This document shows, piece by piece, positions 28,097-36,891 of a stretch of 64,000 nt of DNA. The stretch is taken from positions 38,514 through 102,513 of the forward strand of contig CALBLK010000023.1 in assembly GCA_937895845.1 (NCBI GenBank), in the 5' to 3' direction. The notes under the pieces were generated by a model, which was not told the DNA's origin, made no database searches, and saw only the letters and a list, made by a program, of their open reading frames with translations. The translations under genes were made by a program, and so were the position numbers. The DNA comes from an uncultured Prevotella sp. GTDB taxonomy: Bacteria > Bacteroidota > Bacteroidia > Bacteroidales > Bacteroidaceae. How positions within the stretch are numbered: the first letter of the stretch is position 1; every line of letters starts with the position of its first letter.

Positions 28097-28181
28097 GGCA
28101 GACCCGGACGGCGGGTCTGCCCAGCCATGTGCAACAGCGAGGGGGGATGTGCAAGCCGCACATCCCCCCTCGCTGTTGCAC
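28097..28181. terminator. Tandem hairpins, bidirectional terminator
   Basis: First hairpin GGCAGACCC (28097-28105)/GGGTCTGCC (28113-28121). Second: a perfect 24-bp stem, 28129-28152 against 28158-28181, with a 5-nt AAGCC loop. The pair separates the convergent + secreted-protein gene and - lipoprotein gene. No long T-run follows on either strand. Confidence 0.55.
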
Positions 28182-28238
28182 GGCAGGTTGTGCCATGCCC
28201 GGGAAGAAACAGGATGGCCCGCCAGGGGCGAGCCAGGC

Positions 28239-28790
28239 TCAGTTGACTACCAGCAGGGTGCCGTCGTAGCGCACGCGGTACTCGATGAGCCGCTTGCCGT
28301 CGCCGGCGCTGCCGTTGTAGTTGAGCTGGTAGACGCGCTTGCAGGTGGCGCAGGTCACGGCCCGTCCGTTGTCGGCCCATGCCAGGGGGAAGCTGCGCGT
28401 GGTGTGGCTGGCCAGGCACTCGGGGCACTGGCGGTCAAAGGCGGCCGGTCCGTTGAAGCTGGTGCAGCCGACGATAAGCCCGCTGTTGGCCCCCACGTTG
28501 CCGATGCGGCGGTTCTCCTCTTCGGTGGTCAGGTAGACGGTCTCCCTGTCGGTGCCGTTGTTCTGCTCCATGGACAGCTTGAAGACCCCCCGCTCCTTGG
28601 CCACGTCGACAGCGACGAACATCCCCGGGTTGTCCAGCGCCCTGGTCAGCATGCTGGTGACGTGCAGCTTGGTGTCGAACGCAAACGCGCAGGTGTAGTC
28701 GGTGGTGTAGCGGCTGTCGTCGGCCGTGCACGACAGCAGGAGCAGGGGCAGGAGTGCCATCCTGCCGAGCGGCGATGCCTTGCACTTCAT
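28239..28790 (-). CDS. Lipoprotein with two CxxC pairs, function unknown
   Basis: 183 residues. The N-terminus KCKASPLGRMALLPLLLLSC is a lipoprotein signal with the lipobox Cys near 21. The C-terminal half has CPECLA (about 122-127) and CATCKRVYQLNYNG (about 146-160), a spacing that suggests a bound metal or a Rieske-derived fold with Cys in place of His ligands. The start overlaps the end of argH by four bases (ATGA). I do not recognise a named family. Confidence 0.7.
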   Translation of the reverse strand: MKCKASPLGRMALLPLLLLSCTADDSRYTTDYTCAFAFDTKLHVTSMLTRALDNPGMFVAVDVAKERGVFKLSMEQNNGTDRETVYLTTEEENRRIGNVGANSGLIVGCTSFNGPAAFDRQCPECLASHTTRSFPLAWADNGRAVTCATCKRVYQLNYNGSAGDGKRLIEYRVRYDGTLLVVN

Positions 28791-30139
28791 CTGTCTGCGC
28801 CCCCCTCGCTGTTGAGCAGCCGCTCCTCGGCCTCGGTGACACGCTCAAAGTGAAAGTCCGACAGTGTTGCGTCCATCAGCTCGCGTATCCTGTCGTTCTG
28901 CAGGTTGCCGATGCTGCCCTCGTGCGTGTGGCGCACTGTCTTGTCGGGCACAAAGGTGCCGGCCTCAATCTCCAGTCCCACCCGCTTGTAGGCGTCGCGG
29001 AACGGCACGCCCGAGGCCGCCAGGCGGTTCACCTCCTCGACGGAGAACATCGGGTCGTAGATGGGGTTGTCAAGGATGTGCTCGTTCACCTCGATGCGGC
29101 TGATGATATAGGCGGCCATCCTGAGGCAGTCGTCCAGCTCGCCGAAGGCCGGCAGGAACACCTCCTTGATGACTTGCAGGTCGCGGAAGTAGCCCGAGGG
29201 CAGGTTGTTCATGATGAGCGTTATCTGCTGCGGCAGCCCCTGGAGCTTGTTGCACTTGGCGCGTATCAGCTCGAACACGTCGGGGTTCTTCTTGTGGGGC
29301 ATGATGCTGCTGCCGGTGGTGCACTCCCTGGGCAGCCTGACAAACGAGAAGTTCTGGCTGTTGAACAGGCACGCGTCAAAGGCCATCTTGGCCAGCGTGC
29401 CGGCGACGGTGGCCATGGCGAAGGCCACGTTGCGCTCCATCTTGCCGCGCCCCATCTGGGCGTAAACCACGTTGTAGTCCATCGTGTCGAAGCCCAGGAG
29501 GCGCGTGGTCATCGAGCGGTCGAGCGGGAACGAGCTGCCATAGCCGGCCGCCGAGCCCAGCGGGTTGCGGTTGGTCATGCGCCAGGCGGCCTGGAGGAAC
29601 AGCATGTCGTCGGCCAGGCTCTCGGCATACGCGCCGAACCACAGGCCGAAGGAGCTGGGCATGGCCACCTGGAGATGGGTGTAGCCCGGCATGAGCACCC
29701 CCTTGTGCTGCTCGCTCTTGCGGAGCAGCTCGTCGAAGAGGGCCTTTACGCTGCCGGCCAGCTCCATCAGACGGTGGCGCGTGAAGAGCTTGAGGTCGAC
29801 CAGCACCTGGTCGTTGCGCGAGCGCCCGCTGTGAATCTTCTTGCCCATGTCGCCCAGCTTGCGGGTGAGCATCAGCTCCACCTGCGAGTGGACGTCCTCC
29901 ACGCCGTCCTCGATGACAAACTCGCCGCGCTCGCAGGCGGCGTAGATGTTGCGCAGCTCGGCCAGCAGCGGGGGCAGCTCGCCGGGCCCTAACAGGCCGA
30001 TGTGGGCCAGCATGGTGATGTGGGCCATGGAGCCCAGCACGTCGTACTTGGCCAGATAGAGGTCCATCTCGCGGTCTCTGCCCACGGTGAACCGCTCTAT
30101 CTCCTTGTTGATTTCAAAGTTCTTTTCCCAGAGTTTCAT
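28787..30139 (-). CDS. argH: Argininosuccinate lyase
   Basis: 450 residues. It cleaves argininosuccinate to arginine and fumarate. The fumarase/aspartase superfamily signature GSSIMPHKKNPDVFELIR is present (about 277-294), as are SGRSRNDQV and TRHRLMEL in the N-terminal part. It sits between an SRPBCC protein gene and a lipoprotein gene on the same strand. No other arginine gene is in the window. Confidence 0.97.
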   Translation of the reverse strand: MKLWEKNFEINKEIERFTVGRDREMDLYLAKYDVLGSMAHITMLAHIGLLGPGELPPLLAELRNIYAACERGEFVIEDGVEDVHSQVELMLTRKLGDMGKKIHSGRSRNDQVLVDLKLFTRHRLMELAGSVKALFDELLRKSEQHKGVLMPGYTHLQVAMPSSFGLWFGAYAESLADDMLFLQAAWRMTNRNPLGSAAGYGSSFPLDRSMTTRLLGFDTMDYNVVYAQMGRGKMERNVAFAMATVAGTLAKMAFDACLFNSQNFSFVRLPRECTTGSSIMPHKKNPDVFELIRAKCNKLQGLPQQITLIMNNLPSGYFRDLQVIKEVFLPAFGELDDCLRMAAYIISRIEVNEHILDNPIYDPMFSVEEVNRLAASGVPFRDAYKRVGLEIEAGTFVPDKTVRHTHEGSIGNLQNDRIRELMDATLSDFHFERVTEAEERLLNSEGGADR

Positions 30140-30176
30140 CTTTTCCGGCTGTTGGTTGTGTCATTTCACGCCTCGG

Positions 30177-30590
30177 CTACTCGTAGGGCACCGTGGCCAG
30201 CGCGTCGGCAATCTTCTCAAGACCCTCTTTCAGCGGGCCGCTGACCATGGGCCTGAGCATCAGGGGGATGTCGGCCTCCACCGTGACTTTCATCTTGCTG
30301 GAGTTCTCGGTCACGGGAAGCACCTGGATCCACAGGTTGAAGTGCATGGGCGACTGCTCGGTCTCGAACTTCACGCACTTGGGCTCCTCGCGGCCGACGA
30401 TGCGAAGGCGTATCTCGCCGACGGGCGGCACGCTGACGCTCACCGTGTCGTGGTCGAAACGGAAATCCTTCACCTTGTCGGCCGGCACGAGGTTGCGCAC
30501 CCGCTCAAGGTTGTCCAGGTCGCTGACGTTGCGGTAGACAGCGGCCTGCGGGTAGGGTATCTGCTTGATACTGCTCTCAAACTTAGACAT
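30177..30590 (-). CDS. SRPBCC-fold (polyketide cyclase/START-like) protein
   Basis: 137 residues from the ATG at 30590, chosen because the longer frame starts in the pyrE spacer. The protein begins SKFESSIKQIPYPQAAVYRN and has the pattern of a small SRPBCC ligand-binding fold (VYRNVSDLDNLERV; FETEQSPMHFNLWIQVLP). Such proteins are common downstream of pyrE in Bacteroidales; their ligand is unknown. Confidence 0.75.
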   Translation of the reverse strand: MSKFESSIKQIPYPQAAVYRNVSDLDNLERVRNLVPADKVKDFRFDHDTVSVSVPPVGEIRLRIVGREEPKCVKFETEQSPMHFNLWIQVLPVTENSSKMKVTVEADIPLMLRPMVSGPLKEGLEKIADALATVPYE

Positions 30591-30622
30591 AATGGATTGT
30601 GTGGGTTTTGCTGGCCGTTGTC

Positions 30623-31255
30623 TTATCTGTCCCAGTTGGCCGGGTCCTTGCGCCATTCGTGGAGCACCTCCACGTCGCTCTCGTTGATATAGCCTGTGGC
30701 CAGCGCCGCGCTCACCACGTGCTCGTAGTCGGTGAGGGTCACCAGCTTGACACCGGCCTTGGCGAACGCCTCTTCGGCCACGGGGAAGCCGTAGGTGTAG
30801 GCAGCGACCATGCCCACCACCTCGCAGCCGTAGTGGCGGATGGCGTCGACGGCCTTCAGGCTGCTGCCGCCGGTGGAGACCAGGTCTTCGACCACCACCA
30901 CCCTGGCGCCGGTCTCCAGCTCACCCTCGATGAGGTTCTCCAGGCCGTGGTCCTTGGGCTTGCTGCGCACATAGACAAAGGGCAGCCCCAGCTCGTCGGC
31001 CACCATCGCCCCCTGAGGGATGGCCCCGGTGGCCACGCCGGCAATGGCTGTGGCCTCGGGGAACTGCTCCTGGATGGCGTGGCACAGCTCTATCTTGACA
31101 AAGTTGCGGAGTTTCGGGTAGGAGAGGGTCTTGCGGTTGTCGCAGTAAAAGGGTGATTTCCAGCCCGAGGCCCAGGTGAAGGGACTGTTAGGCTGCAGCT
31201 TGATGGCCTTGACTTCAAGGAGCTTGGCTGCGAAAAGCTTTTTAATGGTGTCCAT
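30623..31255 (-). CDS. pyrE: Orotate phosphoribosyltransferase
   Basis: 210 residues. It converts orotate and PRPP to OMP in pyrimidine synthesis. The PRPP loop motif VVVVEDLVSTGGSSLKAV is at about 115-132 and FVYVRSKPKDHG (KxKxHG) at about 95-106. It starts a transcript with the SRPBCC, argH and lipoprotein genes, with a -7 box 34 bases before the ATG. Confidence 0.97.
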   Translation of the reverse strand: MDTIKKLFAAKLLEVKAIKLQPNSPFTWASGWKSPFYCDNRKTLSYPKLRNFVKIELCHAIQEQFPEATAIAGVATGAIPQGAMVADELGLPFVYVRSKPKDHGLENLIEGELETGARVVVVEDLVSTGGSSLKAVDAIRHYGCEVVGMVAAYTYGFPVAEEAFAKAGVKLVTLTDYEHVVSAALATGYINESDVEVLHEWRKDPANWDR

Positions 31256-31288
31256 AGTTTATAGGTAATGTAATGGAGTTAATTTGCG

Positions 31289-31330
31289 CAAAGGTAGGCA
31301 AACTTTGCGGAATGGGCCGTTTCGCGATGG
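31289..31330 (-). promoter_or_regulatory. -7 box of pyrE with a single 22-bp dyad unit upstream
   Basis: TACCTTTG on the - strand at 31296-31289. Thirteen bases further upstream, at 31309-31330, lies a solo unit of the 22-bp dyad family (GGAATGGGCCGTTTCGCGAT), covering about where a -33 element would be. No TTTG is found. Confidence 0.5.
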
Positions 31331-31406
31331 TTAAAATAATGGAAATGTCACCATTCCGGGGCTGTTGCGGGTGATGGTGCGCCGGCAGCCAGGCACTGTG
31401 GGGCGG

Positions 31407-32108
31407 CTATCTCTGGGTGAACCCGACGGTCAGCACGCTGACTCTGACACCCTCTATGCCGGCCAGCGTGGCGGCCACCGAGGTGATGGTGCTGCCGGTG
31501 GTCACCACGTCGTCGACAATCAGCACGTGACTGTGGGCAAGTGTGGCAGGCTTGTGCAGGCGGAAGGCGTGCTCGACATTGCTTGCCCGCTCCCAGGCAT
31601 TGAGCTGTGTCTGGCTCTTTGTGAAGCGGATGCGCCTGACAGCGTGCCTGGCCACACGGATGCCGGTGCCCATGCTGATGCCCCTGGCTATCCGCTCGCT
31701 CTGGTTGTAGCCGCGCCTGAGCCGGCGCCCGGCGGTGAGCGGCACGGGAATGATGGCGTCAATGCCGTCGAAGAAGCCCGATGGCAGCAGCTTCCTGGCT
31801 GTGAGCAAGCCCAGCAGGACGGCTGTGCCGGGGCTGTGCCCGTACTTGATGCGCAGGATGACGTGGCTGGCGGCCGTCCCGGGGCGGTAGTGAAAGAGTG
31901 CGGCGGCCTTCTGGAAGCGGGCGATGCGCCCCCAGAAGAGCCGCGCCATCATGTTGTCGCCGGGCGAGAGCCAGAACATGGTCCATGGCAGCCGGAGCGT
32001 GCAGACGGCGCAAAGGCGCCCCTCGGTGGGGCTTGCGCGCCGGCCGCAAACCATGCAGGCCCTGGGCATGACCAGGTCGGCTTTCCGGCTAATCCATGAA
32101 ATCCTCAT
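31407..32108 (-). CDS. comF: ComF-family phosphoribosyltransferase-like protein
   Basis: 233 residues. An N-terminal zinc ribbon (CMVCGR...CAVCTLRLPWT) is followed by a PRTase fold with HVLIVDDVVTTGSTITSV (about residues 180-197). ComF proteins support DNA uptake during competence; here it is near recX and prmC and in the same window as comM. It overlaps the end of recX by 20 bases if the first ATG is used; an alternative ATG at 32069 (MPRACMVCG) would remove the overlap. Confidence 0.88.
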   Translation of the reverse strand: MRISWISRKADLVMPRACMVCGRRASPTEGRLCAVCTLRLPWTMFWLSPGDNMMARLFWGRIARFQKAAALFHYRPGTAASHVILRIKYGHSPGTAVLLGLLTARKLLPSGFFDGIDAIIPVPLTAGRRLRRGYNQSERIARGISMGTGIRVARHAVRRIRFTKSQTQLNAWERASNVEHAFRLHKPATLAHSHVLIVDDVVTTGSTITSVAATLAGIEGVRVSVLTVGFTQR

Positions 32109-32571
32109 CGCCGGTGATGTCGTCGGGGGTGTCGGTGCACTGCCTTATCTCGCTGAGACTGAACCCGCGGCCCAAGGCATAGCGCGTAAGCCTGGCGCGC
32201 CGCTCGCGGTCGCTGGCGGCTTTCAGGCTCTTCTCCTTGCTCTTGAGCAGCGGGCGCAGGACGCTGAGATACTCGCTGCTGTCAATCGCGTCGAGCACCT
32301 CCTGCATGACCGAGCGGTCAATGCGCTTGGCCCGCAGGGCCTGCTCCACCTTGCGCCTCCCCCATTTGTTGTAGCGGATCTTGTCCATGGCGAAGCAGCG
32401 TACATACCGCCGCTCGTCGACAAACCGCTCCGCGGTGAGCCGTTCAAGCACGCGCGCCTGCTCCTCTGCGGTCAGTTCCCACTTGTGCATCTTCTCGGTC
32501 AGTTCGTAAGGGCAGCGCTCCGCTTGCGAGCAGAGGGCGGCCAGCCTGTTGAGTGCTTCCTTTTCTGTCAT
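32089..32571 (-). CDS. recX: Regulatory protein RecX
   Basis: 160 residues of three-helix repeats typical of RecX (AALCSQAERCPYELTEKMHK; FVDERRYVRCFAMDKIRYNKWG; YALGRGFSLSEIRQC). RecX limits RecA filament growth. recA is not in the window. It lies 55 bases downstream of prmC. Confidence 0.9.
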   Translation of the reverse strand: MTEKEALNRLAALCSQAERCPYELTEKMHKWELTAEEQARVLERLTAERFVDERRYVRCFAMDKIRYNKWGRRKVEQALRAKRIDRSVMQEVLDAIDSSEYLSVLRPLLKSKEKSLKAASDRERRARLTRYALGRGFSLSEIRQCTDTPDDITGDEDFMD

Positions 32572-32626
32572 CGGTGAGTGTTTGGAATGGGTTGGTTGGC
32601 AGGGCTTTTAAAATAGCAGCGCGACA

Positions 32627-33469
32627 TCATTTCTTGCGCCCCCGCATGAAGCGTGTGCGCCCGAACTGGTCGGCCTTGAACTCGATGTCCTTGAAGTCCA
32701 TGTCTGTGGCGGTGTCCCAGATGGCATCCTTGTGCAGGGGGTTGATTTCAAAATAGAGCCATCCGCCGGCTTTCAGGGCCTGCCGGGCATAGGCGAAGAT
32801 GGCGTGGTAAAAGCGCAGGGGGTCGCCGTCGGGCACGAAGAGGGCGCATTCAGGCTCGTAGTCCAGCACGTTGCGGTCCATGCCGCCGCGCTCGCTGTCG
32901 CAGACGTAGGGCGGGTTGCTCACCATCAGGTCCCATTGCGGGCTGTCGGAGGGGAGCGCCAGCACGTCCCTGCGCGCCACGCTGACCTGCGCGCCCAGTC
33001 TGGCGGCGTTGAGGGAGGCGGTCTCCAGGGCCTCGACGGAGATGTCCCATGCGGTCACCTCGGCCCCTGCGAGGTCAAGGGCAAGGGTGATGCCGATGCA
33101 GCCGCTGCCCGAGCAGAGGTCGAGCACCTGTCCGGCCGGGCGCGTGCTGCTGGCGCTGCCGGCTATCCACCGGCACAGCTCTTCGGTCTCGGGGCGCGGA
33201 ATCAGGACGCCGGGCCCCACCTTGAACAGCCGTCCGCAGAACTCCGCCTCGCCCAGTACGTACTGCACTGGCTCTGCCGCTTGCAGACGGGCCATGATGG
33301 CCGCGAGCCTTGCACTGTCGGCTTCCGGCAGCTCGTCGGCCTTGCCGCAGTAGATGTCGGCTGGCGAAAGGCCAAACGCCGTCTCCAGCACATAGCGCAC
33401 AACGGCCTTTGCCTCGCCGGGGGCATACACGGACGCAAGCTGTCGCCAGAGCGTGTTGTAGGTGTGCAT
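32627..33469 (-). CDS. prmC: Peptide chain release factor N5-glutamine methyltransferase
   Basis: 280 residues. It methylates the GGQ glutamine of release factors. The SAM-binding strand is VLDLCSGSGCIGITLALD (about 117-134) and the substrate motif VSNPPYVCD is at about 187-195, both intact. The N-terminal helical domain recognises the release factor. It is 12 bases downstream of the DUF4831 gene. Confidence 0.95.
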   Translation of the reverse strand: MHTYNTLWRQLASVYAPGEAKAVVRYVLETAFGLSPADIYCGKADELPEADSARLAAIMARLQAAEPVQYVLGEAEFCGRLFKVGPGVLIPRPETEELCRWIAGSASSTRPAGQVLDLCSGSGCIGITLALDLAGAEVTAWDISVEALETASLNAARLGAQVSVARRDVLALPSDSPQWDLMVSNPPYVCDSERGGMDRNVLDYEPECALFVPDGDPLRFYHAIFAYARQALKAGGWLYFEINPLHKDAIWDTATDMDFKDIEFKADQFGRTRFMRGRKK

Positions 33470-33481
33470 GGGGTGCGGCGG

Positions 33482-34570
33482 CTATTCGGGCAGCTCGGCG
33501 TCAAGCTTGTTCACAGCCCCGGTGATGGGGTCTAATGTCAGGTGTACCGTGTGCTTCCTGCCAAACAGTTCGCCGCTGAGCAGTTCGGTGGTGCCAAACT
33601 GTCCGGCGTAGAGGCTGAGCGACTTCACCGGCGTGGTGCCTTTCAGCACGGACACCTTGATCTTGCCGGGCACATTCACGTAGAGCCCGTTCTCGCCCGA
33701 CTTCCTTGAGTCCGCCCTCCGGCCTTTCCTGCCGGTCGGGGCCTCGTTGGGGGTGGGCACGGTGTGCTCGTCGTCAACGCAGATATAATAAGGTGCGCCC
33801 GAGAGGTCGTCACGGTCAACCAAGCCCAGGCGGCCCGACAGTCTGAAGAGCACCTCCTTCGCGGTGCCCCGCTTGGGACAGTAGGTCATCAGGTGCTCCG
33901 TGGTGTCGCGTGTCAGCGTGCCCTTGAACATGCTTGTCAGGGCCTCGTCCTGCTGCGAGAGCTGGCTGAGCATGATTTTGAGCTGCTCGCCGTCCTTAGG
34001 CATGAAGTCCGCCTGGCCGCGTGTCAGCTGGTTTCTGCTGTCGCGAATGTCGTAAATCTCCTGTGCGGTCAGCTCGGCCATCTTGGCCGTGCTGCCGGCT
34101 GAGAGAATCTCCTCGCTCATGACGGTGCGCGGGCTGACGGCCTTGCGCTTTGGCGCGGGTGCGAACGTGGCCGGCTGCCTGGTGGCAACCGGCGCGGCGT
34201 TGACCGCCAGCAGTGTGCCGTTGTCGGCCAGCACGATGTTTGAGGCGGTGCTCTTGGGGTTGAACTTCACCGCATAGCATTTGGAGGTGTCGGCCAGGGC
34301 CATTGGTGAGAGGTCAAGGCCGACCACCCGGTAGCTTGCCGAGGGCTGCTGGCTCACGTTGTCCAGCTTGAGGTACTTGTGGGCGTATGCGCAGAAGTCG
34401 CCCGGCGTGTAGACGGTCTTCTCAACCCTGACCGCTATGCGGACGGCTGTCTTGGGCAGGTAGTAGACGGCCCCCTCGGGGGTCACTCCGGGCTTGTACT
34501 TGCTTGTTGACGTTTGTGCTGGCGCGCCGGTGGCCAGCGCCAGCAGCGTGCAAAGAATCGCTTTTCTCAT
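33482..34570 (-). CDS. DUF4831-family exported protein
   Basis: 362 residues from the ATG at 34570, which opens the signal peptide RKAILCTLLALATGAPA. The conserved block starts YKPGVTPEGAVYYLPKTAVR. A middle segment (AQEIYDIRDSRNQLTRGQAD, FMPKDGEQLKIML) is typical of DUF4831. It is a Bacteroidales protein of unknown function; an outer-membrane or periplasmic location is likely. The longer upstream frame overlaps the nnrDE gene and is not used. Confidence 0.8.
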   Translation of the reverse strand: MRKAILCTLLALATGAPAQTSTSKYKPGVTPEGAVYYLPKTAVRIAVRVEKTVYTPGDFCAYAHKYLKLDNVSQQPSASYRVVGLDLSPMALADTSKCYAVKFNPKSTASNIVLADNGTLLAVNAAPVATRQPATFAPAPKRKAVSPRTVMSEEILSAGSTAKMAELTAQEIYDIRDSRNQLTRGQADFMPKDGEQLKIMLSQLSQQDEALTSMFKGTLTRDTTEHLMTYCPKRGTAKEVLFRLSGRLGLVDRDDLSGAPYYICVDDEHTVPTPNEAPTGRKGRRADSRKSGENGLYVNVPGKIKVSVLKGTTPVKSLSLYAGQFGTTELLSGELFGRKHTVHLTLDPITGAVNKLDAELPE

Positions 34571-34623
34571 CTCTGTTTGGGATAATCTTGTGCTTGTAAG
34601 TAGGTGTGGTGTCACGGCTGCCT

Positions 34624-36138
34624 TCATTCGGACAGTCGCCTGAAGGCCTCTGGCAGGTGGCTGACAATGTCTCCGGCCACCATGCTCTCCATTCCCATCT
34701 CGGCGGCAGCCAGGTCGCCGGCCACTCCGTGGAGGTAGACGCCGGCCACGCAGGCCGCTGGCGGCTCGTAGCCCCGTGCCAGCAGCGCGGTGAGGATGCC
34801 TGTCAGCACGTCGCCGCTGCCGGCGGTTGCCATGCCGGCGTTGCCCGTGGTGTTGAACTTCACGTGCCCGTCGGGCAGGCAGATGGCTGTGTAGTGCCCT
34901 TTCAGAATGATGTGGATGTGGAGCCGCTGCGCCATTTCGCGGGCCTTGCACAGGCGTTCGTAGCTGTCGGAGCTGTGCCCCACCATGCGGTCGAACTCCT
35001 TGGCGTGGGGTGTCAGGATGATGTCCCGGGGCAGCTGCTGGAGCCATGCGCGGTGGTTGGCCAGTATGTTCAGCGCGTCTGCATCGGCCACTATGGGGCA
35101 CAGGGCGCGCCGCAGCTGCGCGATAAGGGCTATGGCTGTCTGCTCGCTGGTGCCCAGGCCGGGACCGATGCCCAGCGCGTTGTAGTCGTCGGTGTCAATG
35201 GGCTCCGAGAACAGCGCGTCCTCATGGTCCAGCTGGACGACAGCCTCGGGCACGGCCAGCTGCATGATGGTGTTGTTCTTGCGGGGCGAGTGGACGGTGA
35301 CCTTGCCCACCCCCGAGCGGAGGCAGGCCCTGGTTGCCAGGATGGCCGCTCCCCCCATGCCATACTTGCCGGCCACAAGGAGGGCGTGGCCCATCTCGCC
35401 CTTGTGGGCAAAGGGGTGGCGGTGGAGGATGTGGGGGCGCACGCTGTCTTCCTCGATGGTTTCGAAGAAAGGCTCCAGCCTGTCGGCGCCCTCGCGGCTG
35501 AGCTGGATGTCAAGCGTCTGCAGCTCGCCGATGAACGGCTGGTTCTCGGCGAACAGGAATGCGAGCTTGGGCTGCTGGAGGGTGAGGGTGAGCCCGGCCC
35601 TGATGATGTTGGCCCGGACATTGAGCGCGTTGTTCTCGGCCATCAGCCCCGAAGGCACGTCGATGCTCACCACCTGTGCCGGCGAGGCGTTGATATACTT
35701 TACCAGCGAGGCGAAGCCGCCGGACAGGGGCTTGTTCAGCCCTGAGCCGAACAGGCCGTCGATGGCCAGCGTGCGGGCCTCCAGCTGCGGCGGGTCAAAC
35801 TCCTGGACAATCTCTGTCAGCACGCCGCCGCGCTTTGTCTCCAGCAGCCTCTGCCTGTTGGCGGCGCAGTCGTCCGACAGGTGGCCGGCTGTGTTGAACA
35901 GGTACACTTTCACGCTGTACCCCTGCTCGGTCAGCATTCTTGAAACAGCCAGTGCGTCGCCGCCGTTGTTCCCCGGACCGGCAAAGGTCACCACGGGTGT
36001 CTCCCTGCCCCAGCGCGCCGTTATGGCGCGCGTGATGGCCTTGGCCGCCCGCTCCATCAGGTCGATGGAGGCGATGGACTCGTGGGCTATGGTGTATTCG
36101 TCAAGCTCGCGTATCTGAGCGCTTGTAAGGATTTTCAT
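34624..36138 (-). CDS. nnrD: Bifunctional NAD(P)H-hydrate epimerase/dehydratase
   Basis: 504 residues from the ATG at 36138 (KILTSAQIRELDEYT). It repairs damaged NAD(P)H hydrates. The epimerase domain (1-220) has FAGPGNNGGDALAVSRML. The ADP-dependent dehydratase domain (about 230-500) has GATLVAG-like ALLVAGKYGMGGAAIL, the catalytic region HAKEFDRM and AGSGDVLTGILTALLARG. An in-frame ATG at 36156 is rejected because the promoter -7 box lies between the two. Its product is the NnrDE-type fusion found in many bacteria. Confidence 0.94.
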   Translation of the reverse strand: MKILTSAQIRELDEYTIAHESIASIDLMERAAKAITRAITARWGRETPVVTFAGPGNNGGDALAVSRMLTEQGYSVKVYLFNTAGHLSDDCAANRQRLLETKRGGVLTEIVQEFDPPQLEARTLAIDGLFGSGLNKPLSGGFASLVKYINASPAQVVSIDVPSGLMAENNALNVRANIIRAGLTLTLQQPKLAFLFAENQPFIGELQTLDIQLSREGADRLEPFFETIEEDSVRPHILHRHPFAHKGEMGHALLVAGKYGMGGAAILATRACLRSGVGKVTVHSPRKNNTIMQLAVPEAVVQLDHEDALFSEPIDTDDYNALGIGPGLGTSEQTAIALIAQLRRALCPIVADADALNILANHRAWLQQLPRDIILTPHAKEFDRMVGHSSDSYERLCKAREMAQRLHIHIILKGHYTAICLPDGHVKFNTTGNAGMATAGSGDVLTGILTALLARGYEPPAACVAGVYLHGVAGDLAAAEMGMESMVAGDIVSHLPEAFRRLSE

Positions 36139-36142
36139 AGCG

Positions 36143-36173
36143 CAAAGATACACCAACCCAGAGACAAAACAAA
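36143..36173 (-). promoter_or_regulatory. nnrDE promoter, apparently leaderless
   Basis: On the - strand TTTG (36173-36170), 19 bases, TATCTTTG (36150-36143). The box ends four bases before the ATG, so the predicted start of transcription is at or next to the start codon. Confidence 0.7.
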
Positions 36174-36197
36174 ATAAAAAGTCGAAAAATGGAATGC

Positions 36198-36233
36198 GGA
36201 ACGTGCCGTTTCAGCAGATTTTTCGTAATTTTG
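36198..36233 (+). promoter_or_regulatory. hpt -7 box with an adjacent solo dyad unit
   Basis: TAATTTTG at 36226-36233 lies 26 bases before the hpt ATG. A single member of the 22-bp dyad family (GGAACGTGCCGTTTCAGCAG, 36198-36217) occupies the -33 region, where no TTTG is seen. Confidence 0.5.
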
Positions 36234-36259
36234 CTCGCAATATTCTAAAACCTGTTAAG

Positions 36260-36796
36260 ATGAGCACTGTGACGATTAAGGACAAGACATTCCGCACGTC
36301 GATACCCGAACAAGAGATAAAGGCCAGGGTAAAGGCGGTGGCCGGTCAGATAAACCATGACATGGCAGGCAAGAACCCCCTGCTGCTGGCTGTGCTCAAC
36401 GGCTCCTTTATCTTTGCCGCCGACCTGATGCGTGAGATCACCATCCCCTGCGAGATCTCCTTTGTGAAACTGGCGTCCTATCAGGGAACCACCTCGACGG
36501 GAGCTGTCAAGGAGGTGCTTGGCATCAACGAAGACCTTACCGGCCGCACCGTGATTATCGTGGAGGACATCATCGAGAGCGGGCTGACCATGCAGCGCAT
36601 GATTGAGAGCCTGGGCACGCGCAACCCCCGGTCGGTGCACATCTGCACCCTGCTGCTCAAGCCCGAGCGCCTCAAGGTGCCGCTTGACATCGCGTATGTG
36701 GCGTTCAGGATTCCCAACGACTTTATCCTGGGCTACGGCCTCGACTATGACCAGCAGGGCCGGCAGCTCCGCGACATCTACACGCTGGTGGAGTGA
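36260..36796 (+). CDS. hpt: Hypoxanthine phosphoribosyltransferase
   Basis: 178 residues from the ATG at 36260; the longer frame starts inside the promoter. It salvages hypoxanthine/guanine with PRPP. The PRPP motif is VIIVEDIIESGLTMQRMIE (about 92-110), and VAFRIPNDFILGYGLDYD near 153-170 is the purine-binding end. It precedes adk, another nucleotide gene. Confidence 0.95.
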   Translation: MSTVTIKDKTFRTSIPEQEIKARVKAVAGQINHDMAGKNPLLLAVLNGSFIFAADLMREITIPCEISFVKLASYQGTTSTGAVKEVLGINEDLTGRTVIIVEDIIESGLTMQRMIESLGTRNPRSVHICTLLLKPERLKVPLDIAYVAFRIPNDFILGYGLDYDQQGRQLRDIYTLVE

Positions 36797-36891
36797 CACC
36801 ATGCCAGGCTCCCCGCTGAAGAGGCGCGGGGCGCAAAGGGGTGAAGGGGGGGAAAGCACAAAGTAAAAAGATTGTTACTTACCATATTGAA

